Assembly (NCBI GenBank): GCA_025924435.1
Contig: JAICIL010000082.1
Location: forward strand, 1 to 14,789
DNA: 14,789 nt
Direction of reading: 5' to 3'
From: Chloroflexia bacterium
GTDB taxonomy: Bacteria > Chloroflexota > Chloroflexia > Thermomicrobiales > JALYUS01
Under the pieces are notes generated by a model that worked only from the letters and a program-made list of their open reading frames with translations, was not told the origin of the DNA and did not search any database. Below, in pieces: positions 5,653 through 11,941 of this stretch; position 1 is the stretch's first letter, and each line of letters starts with the position of its first letter. The translations under genes and the position numbers were made by a program.

Positions 5653-6939
5653 ATGACCGCGACGCCTGCCCCGCCTGCCCACTCCCGAATTGAATCCCCG
5701 CACCACCCGCTGACCTACTGGCTGATCGCGGCGCAGTACGCCATTTTCGGCGTCACATTCGCGATGGTCAGCGTGCTCTGGAAGGACATCATCGTCGCCG
5801 TACACATCTCGGAGGCGACGTTCGGGCGCATCCTCGCGGTGATGCCAGTGGCCGGGGTGCCGATCATGCTGCTCGGCGGCTACCTCGGCGACCGAATCGG
5901 CCCGCGCCTCCTGCCGACGCTCGGCACCCTCTTGATGATCGCCTTTTGCCTGCCCCTCATCGGCCCGGCTTCCATCATGCTTCTCCTGCTCGCCGTGATC
6001 TTTCAGGGCGTCGGCGCGGGCATTTACGACGTCGGCATCAACGCCGCGTCGGTGGACTACGAGCGCCGCGCGCCCCGGAGCGTCCTCAATGCCTTCCATG
6101 CCTGCTTCAATGCGGGGGCGGTCACGGGCGCGATTGCGACGGGCGTGCTGCGCTCGGTCGGCGTGCCGTATCAGGCGATCCTCGCCGGGCTGGCGGCGCT
6201 CTACGGCCTGATGCTCGTCGCGATCTGGCGCATCCCGCCGCCGGTGCAGACGGGCCACGCGACGCAGCAGCGCGACTGGCGTGGCACCCTCCGCGCGATG
6301 CGGACGGACCGGACGATGCGGCTGGTCGCCGTCATCCTCTGCTGCGGCCTCGTCATCGAGGGGACGATGGGCACATGGGCGACGCTCTATCTGCGCGCGG
6401 ACATCGGGCTGGCGGCGTGGATTGGCGGCATCGGATACGCCGTGTTCAACGCGACGATGACGGTTGGCCGCCTGATGAACCAGCGCCTGCTCGCCCGGAT
6501 CGGCCCGCGCGCGGCCCTGATCGGCGCGGGCGGCGCGATTGTCGTCGTCAATGCGCTGACGCTCCTGACCCGCCAGCCGTGGCTGGTTATTGCCGGCTTC
6601 GCGGCGCTCGGGGTGGTGACGGCGGGTGTCTTCCCGACCGGATTCATCATCGTCGGGCGGATCGCGCCGGGGGCGATGGGGCTTGTCTCCGGGGTGCTCT
6701 TCGCGCTCGCCTACCTCGCGTGGGCCGCGTCGTCTCCACTGGTTGGGAGCATCGCGGACCTGCTCTCGCTCCGCCTCGCCCTCGGCATCCTCGGCGTCCT
6801 CGGTGCGATTGTCGCCCTCTGCGCCCTCCGCCTACCCGATGAACGGCGCAAAGAACGGGCGTCAGTGCCACAAACGCATGCATCGGACGATCTCTCCTGT
6901 ATCATGTGCACGGAGGTGCATGATGTTGCGAACAATTGA
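5653..6939 (+). CDS. Major facilitator superfamily transporter
   Basis: Inner-membrane secondary transporter, 428 residues with about twelve hydrophobic helices. Loop 2-3 carries a motif A-like GGYLGDRIGPR (75-85). The central cytoplasmic loop lies around 197-220 (IPPPVQTGHATQQRDWRGTLRAMRTDRTMR). The profile resembles the fucose-permease/YbjJ branch (sugar or drug transport), but no substrate can be assigned. The ATG lacks a ribosome site and fits the candidate leaderless promoter. The last 25 or so residues (after LPDERRKERASV) are soluble, Cys-containing and unlike a transporter tail. They are encoded by the upstream region and first 17 bases of the following antitoxin gene, so the native C-terminus was probably altered when the toxin-antitoxin module arrived. 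Confidence 0.88.
   Translation: MTATPAPPAHSRIESPHHPLTYWLIAAQYAIFGVTFAMVSVLWKDIIVAVHISEATFGRILAVMPVAGVPIMLLGGYLGDRIGPRLLPTLGTLLMIAFCLPLIGPASIMLLLLAVIFQGVGAGIYDVGINAASVDYERRAPRSVLNAFHACFNAGAVTGAIATGVLRSVGVPYQAILAGLAALYGLMLVAIWRIPPPVQTGHATQQRDWRGTLRAMRTDRTMRLVAVILCCGLVIEGTMGTWATLYLRADIGLAAWIGGIGYAVFNATMTVGRLMNQRLLARIGPRAALIGAGGAIVVVNALTLLTRQPWLVIAGFAALGVVTAGVFPTGFIIVGRIAPGAMGLVSGVLFALAYLAWAASSPLVGSIADLLSLRLALGILGVLGAIVALCALRLPDERRKERASVPQTHASDDLSCIMCTEVHDVANN
6900..6924. promoter_or_regulatory. Hairpin/dyad enclosing ribosome site and start of the second antitoxin
   Basis: ATCAT (6901-6905) plus GCAC (6908-6911) pair with GTGC (6916-6919) plus ATGAT (6920-6924), with a two-base bulge and the loop GGAG (6912-6915). 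The loop is part of the Shine-Dalgarno GGAGG, and the ATG codon at 6920 lies in the stem. TATCAT at 6900-6905 could be the -10 box of the operon (five of six consensus), so the same dyad may be an operator, an RNA switch, or both. No good -35 is visible. Confidence 0.4.
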
Positions 6940-7138
6940 AGCGGTGATTGATGAACAGGGAAACATCCACTTGCGAGAGCCGGTCCATCTCCCCGCCGCG
7001 CGGCGGGCGCTTGTGACGATCCTGGAGGATGAGCCGGCCGAAACGGCATTGCTCAGTCAATCCGCGCTCGCCGTGGATTGGAATCGGCCCGAGGAGGATG
7101 AGGCGTGGTCACACCTCTTGCCGGCGCCGTCGTCATAG
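6923..7138 (+). CDS. Antitoxin-like small protein paired with MazF/PemK-like toxin
   Basis: 71 residues beginning MLRTIEAVIDEQGNIHLREP. It has an N-terminal beta-rich segment (IEAVIDEQGNIHLREPVHLP; ARRALVTILEDEP) and a C-terminal acidic tail (ALAVDWNRPEEDEAWSHL). This is the form of small proteins that precede MazF/PemK toxins in many genomes, with the WNRPEEDEAW-type tail probably binding the toxin. Assignment rests mainly on that pairing. The ATG at 6923 has GGAGG at 6912-6916, six bases away; the tandem ATG at 6920 is too close. The gene starts inside the MFS reading frame (overlap to 6939) and overlaps the toxin start by 34 bases. It appears intact although its toxin is interrupted. Confidence 0.7.
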   Translation: MLRTIEAVIDEQGNIHLREPVHLPAARRALVTILEDEPAETALLSQSALAVDWNRPEEDEAWSHLLPAPSS

Positions 7139-7449
7139 TGCCCTTTCCATTCTCCGACTTGTCCCAGGCGAAGCGACGCCCGGCAGTCGTACTGGCGGAT
7201 GCGGGGCGCGATGACTGGATTCTGTGTCAGATTACCAGCAATCCCTATGGCGACCGTCGGGCTATCATGCTCACCGCCACAAGTTTTGCCTAAGGATCGT
7301 TGCCCATCACAAGCTACGCACGACCGGCAAAATTGTTCACCGCCAACTCCGCTTTGATGGTGGCGCAGGCTGGAACGCTGACCCCCGACTCTCTGGGACA
7401 ACTGATCGAGGCGGTTGTGAGGATGCTGCGCGCCGATGTGACCATATGA
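7105..7449 (+). pseudogene. MazF/PemK-like toxin interrupted by one in-frame TAA
   Basis: mRNA-interferase-type toxin. GTG 7105 follows GAGGAGG by seven bases. The frame reads through the family's N-terminal core (AGAVVIVPFPFSDLSQAKRR, PAVVLADAGRDDWILCQITS) to residue 62, then meets TAA at 7291-7293. The same frame continues without another stop to TGA 7447-7449, giving the expected C-terminal half (GSLPITSYARPAKLFTANSA, then LTPDSLGQLIEAVVRMLRAD). The total of 114 codons equals normal family length. The family usually has Gln before GSL, so a single CAA-to-TAA change explains the stop. A 62-residue product lacks the C-terminal strands and helix and is probably inactive. Readthrough or a sequencing error cannot be excluded. 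Confidence 0.8.
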
Positions 7450-7480
7450 AATATTCAACGCCCGCATTGTGTGGCCGCTC

Positions 7481-8317
7481 TCACGGCCGCTTGAAGACCG
7501 CCTGCACGATCGTCAGGCGGTCTTCTTCGAGGTTGCGCGCGACATTTTGCAGCATCGCCGGGAACTGGGGCCCCATCAGCAGTTGAATGCCGAGCGGCGG
7601 CGGGCCGTTCACCGCCATGATCGAAACCTGTCGCCGCAAGGCGGCGACGATCGTTTCGCGCTCGTCTACCCAAGCCACCTCGCGAAAGCCGGTGTCCGCC
7701 AGCAGTGTGCGTGTCGCCTCCGGCGAATACAAGAAACTAATGGACGGATCGCGCGCCCAGGGGACCGGGAAGTGAATCGGCTGGACCGGCCCGGCTATCG
7801 CATCGTGCATGACGAACCGTCCGCCCGGCCGCAGGACGCGGTGGATTTCCGCGTACAGCCGCGCTTTGTCCGCGATGTTCATCGTCGCATGCTGCGTCCA
7901 AACCGCGTCGAAGGTCGTGTCCGCGAAGGGCATGTCGAGCGCGCTGCCGTGCTGGAACGCCACTGCGCCGGACAAGCCCGTGCGGGCGGTGAGCATCGCG
8001 CCGACGCGGCAGAATTCCTCCGATAGGTCGAGTACGGTGACGGTACAGCCCGCCACCGCCGCAAGTGTCCGCGCCGGGCCGCCCAGGCCGCCACCGACAT
8101 CGAGGACATGCATGCCGGGCCGGAACCCGGCGCGTTCGATGAGCGAGAGCGTCGCGGGTTTGCCGCCGAGGTGGAACTGATCCACGGGGGTGAGGTCGTC
8201 GAGCGTGAGCGCGTCGGGGTCCTTGCCGTCCGCGCGGAGCGCGGCGAGCAGCCTCTCGCCCAAATCGCCCGCCGTGTAATGCGCGCTCACCGATGCCTGT
8301 TCGCCCTGCTCCGTCAT
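7481..8317 (-). CDS. Class I SAM-dependent methyltransferase
   Basis: Rossmann-fold methyltransferase of 278 residues, cytoplasmic. SAM motif I is HVLDVGGGLGGPAR (70-83), the acidic residue after strand 2 is D97 (TVLDLSEEF), motif II is GSALDMPF (124-131), and the post-motif is VLRPGGRFVMHD (161-172). The preceding DQFHLGGKPAT (46-56) recalls sarcosine/dimethylglycine- and UbiE-like small-molecule methyltransferases; the substrate cannot be fixed. AAAGGGGA lies shortly before the ATG at 8317. It follows the lipoprotein gene by 25 bases and may be the last gene of the acyltransferase-racemase-lipoprotein unit. Convergent with the interrupted toxin gene. Confidence 0.88.
   Translation of the reverse strand: MTEQGEQASVSAHYTAGDLGERLLAALRADGKDPDALTLDDLTPVDQFHLGGKPATLSLIERAGFRPGMHVLDVGGGLGGPARTLAAVAGCTVTVLDLSEEFCRVGAMLTARTGLSGAVAFQHGSALDMPFADTTFDAVWTQHATMNIADKARLYAEIHRVLRPGGRFVMHDAIAGPVQPIHFPVPWARDPSISFLYSPEATRTLLADTGFREVAWVDERETIVAALRRQVSIMAVNGPPPLGIQLLMGPQFPAMLQNVARNLEEDRLTIVQAVFKRP
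7493..7525. terminator. Perfect 12-bp hairpin in the 3' end of the methyltransferase gene, possible terminator for plus-strand transcripts
   Basis: Arms GAAGACCGCCTG (7493-7504) and CAGGCGGTCTTC (7514-7525) are perfect complements around a nine-base loop that is itself nearly palindromic (ACGATCGT). On the plus strand it is followed by TTCG only, so the T-tract is poor. It lies 43 bases past the toxin frame's last stop and inside the methyltransferase coding sequence, so it would act at the convergent junction. Confidence 0.35.
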
Positions 8318-8342
8318 CGCGTTCCCCTTTCATTCGGACGTA

Positions 8343-9701
8343 CTACGGCAGTACGACGCTACTTTCGATCCGATCAAAAAGCGCCTGCGCGTCGTCCGGC
8401 TTGGCGTCGTACTGCGCGGCGGGGACCTCGACGCTGACGACGTAGCCGCTCGTACCCTTGATGAGCGCGACGCTCTGCCCGACGACCTCCTCGCCGCCGA
8501 CCGTGGCGCGGTAGAGGTTCCGCACGGCCCGCACCCCGCCGATCGTGTTCATGCCCTCCGCGTCTACTTCGTAATTCGCGCTGCTCGCCTTCAATTCGCC
8601 CGCGACGGTGGCGGCGAAGTCGGTCAGTTTTGTGCTGTCGGTCACCTGCTTGCGGACGACGCGGACGCGCTGCTCGCCCGTCGCGCTCCGGGCGGCGAAC
8701 TCGACACCGGGCGGCGTCGCGGGCGGTGCGGTGGCGGCCCAACCGTCCGGCAACACGACGCCGAGGCCGGACGGCGTGCGCGTGAGGGTGCCGGTTCCTC
8801 CGGCGGGTGCGAGCGCGGCGGGCGTCGGCGCGTCGAGTTTGAGCGGCACGAGCGAGCCGACGATCCCCTCAATCGCCGGGCGCGTCGCCGTGGCGGCGGC
8901 GGGTGCGGCGGTGGCCGTAACCGTGATCGCGCCCGCGAAGGTGAGCGTGACGAACCGCTCGACCGTCATGGGGGAGCCGCCCGCGCCGCTCGTGTACACG
9001 AAATCGTACGTTGGCAATCCGACATCGCTCGCGCCGCGGACACTGGTCAGCGCCGCGCGTTGCAGCGTGCTGCCCGGCGCACCAGCCCGGTACGCCATGT
9101 CGAGGAGGGCCGCGACGACGGGGGGCGCGAGACTCGTCCAGTTGTCCGGTGTCGGGCCTTCCTCGATGGTCAGCGTCGCGGCGTCTTGCGGCGCGCGCGC
9201 GACGACCCGGCCGGGCTTGGCGGGATCGGGCGCCGGTGCCGTCCAGCCCGGCGGGAGGTCAATGCGATACGTCTTCGCGGCATTCGTGTACGGCGTGCCG
9301 CCCGCCAGCGGCTGCAAGCCCGGCGTTTCCGCCACGGGGACGGGTGTGACGGCGATGCTCCCGCCCGGTCTCCCCGCCGCGCCGCTGCCGGAGGGTCGCG
9401 CGGTCGCTGTCACGGCGGGGCGCGTGGACGCGACGGTCGTCCCTTGCGTGGCGGTCGTACCCGGCGCTGCCGTCAAGTGCGCCAGCGCCGTCTGCTGCGC
9501 CGTCAGCGCCACCGGCGTCGGCGTCACCGCCCCGCCCCCGCACGCGACAAGGAACATCAGGGAGAAAACGATTGAACCGCAGAGGCGCAGAGAACGCAGA
9601 GAGAGGGAGGAAGCGGAAAAGACGAAAGGGCGGATTTCCTTGCTTTCTTTCCTCTTTCTTTCCTCTGCGCCCTCTGCGTTCTCTGCGCCTCTGCGGTTCA
9701 T
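8343..9701 (-). CDS. Lipoprotein with two PsbP/DUF1795-like domains; N-terminus encoded by a mobile palindromic repeat
   Basis: Probable lipid-anchored extracytoplasmic protein of 452 residues, function unknown. The lipobox is LVAC with C54 after the hydrophobic SIVFSLMFLVA. A low-complexity Thr/Ala/Pro/Gly linker follows (55-130). The first PsbP-like domain starts at YRIDLPPGWTAPAPDP and ends near IEGIVGSLVPL; the second starts at GLGVVLPDGWAATAPP and ends FDRIESSVVLP. The repeated 'hDLPxGW' openings suggest internal duplication. The only ATG giving a signal peptide is at 9701, eight bases after the racemase stop. Residues about 1-43 (MNRRGAENAEGAEERKRKES...) come from the palindromic repeat at 9573-9700. 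The ATG at 9557 would leave five residues before the Cys, too few for export. Confidence 0.75.
   Translation of the reverse strand: MNRRGAENAEGAEERKRKESKEIRPFVFSASSLSLRSLRLCGSIVFSLMFLVACGGGAVTPTPVALTAQQTALAHLTAAPGTTATQGTTVASTRPAVTATARPSGSGAAGRPGGSIAVTPVPVAETPGLQPLAGGTPYTNAAKTYRIDLPPGWTAPAPDPAKPGRVVARAPQDAATLTIEEGPTPDNWTSLAPPVVAALLDMAYRAGAPGSTLQRAALTSVRGASDVGLPTYDFVYTSGAGGSPMTVERFVTLTFAGAITVTATAAPAAATATRPAIEGIVGSLVPLKLDAPTPAALAPAGGTGTLTRTPSGLGVVLPDGWAATAPPATPPGVEFAARSATGEQRVRVVRKQVTDSTKLTDFAATVAGELKASSANYEVDAEGMNTIGGVRAVRNLYRATVGGEEVVGQSVALIKGTSGYVVSVEVPAAQYDAKPDDAQALFDRIESSVVLP
9573..9700. repeat. 128-bp palindromic (MITE-like) repeat with 29-bp perfect inverted ends
   Basis: The ends 9573-9601 and 9672-9700 are perfect inverted copies of 29 bases (TGAACCGCAGAGGCGCAGAG and onward). 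The 70-base centre is purine-rich on the left and pyrimidine-rich on the right, so the whole element can fold into one long hairpin. The translated signature NRRGAENAE...SLRSLRLCG is a widely scattered bacterial repeat type. It carries no gene and no visible target-site duplication. It sits between the racemase stop and the lipoprotein signal sequence, within the minus-strand unit, and is read in frame as protein. Confidence 0.85.
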
Positions 9702-9709
9702 ACCCGGTT

Positions 9710-10855
9710 TCAGCCCGCCCATGCCGCGTCGCCGTCCCGCCAGGCGTCGGCGGAGCGGGTGAGGGCGCGGACGGTTTGGGCGCGGACATATTCCTCGTCC
9801 ACATCGTAACCGAGGCCGGGCGCGGTCGGGACGGGGATCGCGCCGTCGGTGGCGAGGATCGGGACGGTCGTGATGTCCCGCGCGTAATACTTGTCCGAGC
9901 CGGAGACATCGCCGGGCAGCGTGAAGCCGGGGAGCGCGGCAATCGCCACGTTCGCCGCCCGCCCGACGCCGTATTCGTGCATGCCGCCGCACCAGACGGG
10001 GATGCCGCGCGCGTAGCAGAGGTCGTGCGTCTTTTTCGCTTCGAGCAAGCCGCCGAGTCGGCTCGTCTTGATGTTGATGATCCGCCCGGCGTTCAGGTCG
10101 AGTGCCTTGCGGGCGTCCTCCGCCGTGTGGATGGACTCGTCGAGGCAGATCGGTGTCTCAAGTTCCGCCTGGATGCGCGCGTGATCCACGATATCGTCGT
10201 GGCCGAGCGGCTGCTCGATCATGAGTAAACCGAAGCGGTCCAATTCCTTGATCCGGGGGATCTGATCGAGCGTGTACGCGCTGTTCGCGTCCACCTGCAC
10301 GGGCAGGTCGGGCCACCGCTCGCGCACCGCCGCGACGGGCGCGACGTCCCACCCCGGCGCGATCTTCAGTTTGACGCGCGGGTAGCCCTGCGCGACGAAC
10401 TCGCCGACAACATCGAGCAGCCGCGAAACATCGCGCTCGATGCCGAGCGAGACGCCGGAGGTGATCGCGGGCCGCGTCGCGCCGAGCATCTGTGCCAGTG
10501 GCCGCCCCTCCACGGTCGCGAGGAGCGCCCAGTACGCCATCTCCAGCCCGGAGCGCGCGAAGTTGTTGCCGCGCACCTTCGCGTAGCGCGCCAAGAGGTC
10601 CTCCGGCGAGGCGATCTCCTGCCCGATCACGGTCGGGGCCATGAAGTCGCGCAGGATGGACCACGCGGTGTCGGTCGTCTCCGGGCAGTAGTACGGGTCG
10701 GTCGGCACGGCGCACTCGCCCCAGCCGACATGCCCCGCGTCGTCGTGGACGCGAACGAGGATGTGATTGAGGTCGTTCTTGCGATGCGAACTCGTCTCGA
10801 AGCCGCGCACGAGTTCCATGCGGACGTGCAACAGGTCAACGCGGGTGATGCGCAT
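9710..10855 (-). CDS. Enolase-superfamily o-succinylbenzoate synthase / N-acylamino acid racemase
   Basis: 381-residue cytoplasmic Mg-dependent enzyme of the muconate-lactonizing subgroup. The N-terminal capping domain is about 1-125, then the barrel. Catalytic lysines K162 and K164 are in VKLKI; metal ligands D189 (VDANSAY), E214 (MIEQPL) and D239 (CLDES); the opposite lysine K263 is in NIKTSRLGG. All are present, so the enzyme should be active. GGMHEYGVGRAANVAIAALP (290-309) and FTLPGDVS are typical of the OSBS/NSAR family. The family is promiscuous; coupling to an acyltransferase favours N-acyl (succinyl) amino acid racemization over menaquinone synthesis, and no other men gene is present. 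AAGGAG at the acyltransferase stop serves as its ribosome site, six bases separating the genes. Confidence 0.87.
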   Translation of the reverse strand: MRITRVDLLHVRMELVRGFETSSHRKNDLNHILVRVHDDAGHVGWGECAVPTDPYYCPETTDTAWSILRDFMAPTVIGQEIASPEDLLARYAKVRGNNFARSGLEMAYWALLATVEGRPLAQMLGATRPAITSGVSLGIERDVSRLLDVVGEFVAQGYPRVKLKIAPGWDVAPVAAVRERWPDLPVQVDANSAYTLDQIPRIKELDRFGLLMIEQPLGHDDIVDHARIQAELETPICLDESIHTAEDARKALDLNAGRIINIKTSRLGGLLEAKKTHDLCYARGIPVWCGGMHEYGVGRAANVAIAALPGFTLPGDVSGSDKYYARDITTVPILATDGAIPVPTAPGLGYDVDEEYVRAQTVRALTRSADAWRDGDAAWAG

Positions 10856-10861
10856 GGCGGC

Positions 10862-11701
10862 TTACTCCTTCGTGAGAATGTAATAGGCGCGCTCGTCGCC
10901 CCGGCGGAACGTGACGGCGCGGTAGCCCGCCGCGAAGCCCTCGGTGAAGGCGAGGCGGATCGCCGCCTGCCAATCTTCCAGCAACTTCGGGCCGTGCGGG
11001 CGCAAGGTCTTCAGGTCTCGCGGAATCTCGATGCCGATGTATCGCGCTTTTTCCCAGATTTCAACGGAGGGAGTAACCGACCCGCTCCGCCCGCTGCCAT
11101 GCATCCGCCAAGAGCGCACCGCAAAGGTGATCTCCGCGTCGTCCGGATCGGGCTTCGGAGGTATCGGGTCGGCGGTGGGCCAGACGCAGAGGAGGCGGTC
11201 GGTCGGCAGGCCGGGGTTGAGGGCGTCCTCGCGCGGGCCGTAGAAATTCGGGTGATAGTGCGTGGCGACCGCGCCGAGGGCGACGAGGTTGTAGTGCGCG
11301 TTCATCGCCTGCAACGGGTCGAAGGCCCACGCGACAAGCGGCAAACCCTGCTCGCGCGCCCACGCCCGCTGCCACTGCTTGATGCGCCGCCCTGCGCCGC
11401 CACCCTGCGCCTCCGGCAGCACGCCCGTCAGTTGCGAGTAGAAGATCGGCGTCCCATTCAGCACGCCGCGAAAGGCGAAGGAGAAACCGACGAGCCGGTC
11501 GCCGTCGAACGCGCCGAGCACGAGGCCGCCGTACGCGCTCGCCGCCGCCAGCGTCGCCACCGGCACGACATAGCCATCCTCCGTGATGCCCCACGTCCGC
11601 CGCTGGACTTCCTGGCAGGCGCGCAGTTCCGCCGGGTCGTGGATGGGCCGGATGGCGATCGCCGCCGGTTCGCGATTCTTTGCCGGTGCGCGCGTCTGCA
11701 T
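10862..11701 (-). CDS. GNAT superfamily acyltransferase, COG3375-like
   Basis: 279 residues, longer than a minimal GNAT. The acyl-CoA site is YSQLTGVLPEAQGGGAGRRI (88-107) with the Q99-G104 core; IRPIHDPAELRACQEVQRRT (17-36) is the N-terminal helix. WAFDPLQAMNAHYNLVALGA (125-144) and YHPNFYGP (149-156) are characteristic of the COG3375 group. Members of this group are known next to menC/NSAR genes, where the Geobacillus example acts as a D-amino acid N-succinyltransferase. I infer a similar role here, moderately surely. ATG 11701 follows GAGGGG closely; the frame is open to 11836 but those residues are non-homologous. First gene of the minus-strand unit; its 3' end supplies the ribosome site of the racemase gene. 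TATGCT repeats at about 11740-11750 could form its -10. Confidence 0.85.
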   Translation of the reverse strand: MQTRAPAKNREPAAIAIRPIHDPAELRACQEVQRRTWGITEDGYVVPVATLAAASAYGGLVLGAFDGDRLVGFSFAFRGVLNGTPIFYSQLTGVLPEAQGGGAGRRIKQWQRAWAREQGLPLVAWAFDPLQAMNAHYNLVALGAVATHYHPNFYGPREDALNPGLPTDRLLCVWPTADPIPPKPDPDDAEITFAVRSWRMHGSGRSGSVTPSVEIWEKARYIGIEIPRDLKTLRPHGPKLLEDWQAAIRLAFTEGFAAGYRAVTFRRGDERAYYILTKE

Positions 11702-11850
11702 GGTCCCCTCGCTGCGCCGTCCGCGTCGTCTCTGCGCGTAGCATAGCATAGCGACCGGACCAATCGCGGACGCGGTGCGTCGCGCGTGCGACGACACGAT
11801 TGATGTTCCTCGCCGTTCACGCGTGTAGTAAACCAAATCGGGTGATTAAC

Positions 11851-11879
11851 TCGACAACCAATCAAGTGGATGCTATATC
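11851..11879 (+). promoter_or_regulatory. Sigma-70-like promoter of the carbonic anhydrase gene
   Basis: TCGACA at 11851-11856, a 17-base spacer, and TATATC at 11874-11879, in an AT-richer part of the divergent spacer. This would start transcription near 11886, leaving a leader of about 55 bases with a good ribosome site (GGGGAGG) before the ATG at 11942. Confidence 0.5.
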
Positions 11880-11941
11880 TATCGGTGCGTGGGTTTGGCG
11901 CACTTCGTCTCTTCTCATGCGATAGCCGTGGGGAGGATCTC

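Noticed and set aside
5170..6258. 362-residue minus-strand open frame
   Set aside because: Crosses the toxin gene, an intergenic region and half of the MFS gene on the opposite strand, with no recognisable domain.
7224..7586. Frameshift as explanation of the short MazF-like toxin
   Set aside because: The C-terminal half is in the same frame as the N-terminal half, so a substitution creating TAA is enough; the overlapping frame at 7224 has no family residues.
8608..9762. 384-residue plus-strand frame with valine/alanine-rich segments
   Set aside because: Antisense to the lipoprotein; the apparent hydrophobic stretches mirror its Thr/Ala/Pro linker.
9702..9992. Upstream extension of the lipoprotein frame to 9992
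   Set aside because: It runs through the 3' part of the racemase gene in another frame and is Arg-rich shadow sequence; the ATG at 9701 lies just after the racemase stop.
10730..11746. 338-residue plus-strand open frame
   Set aside because: Antisense to the racemase start and the COG3375-like gene, no motif, composition of a shadow.
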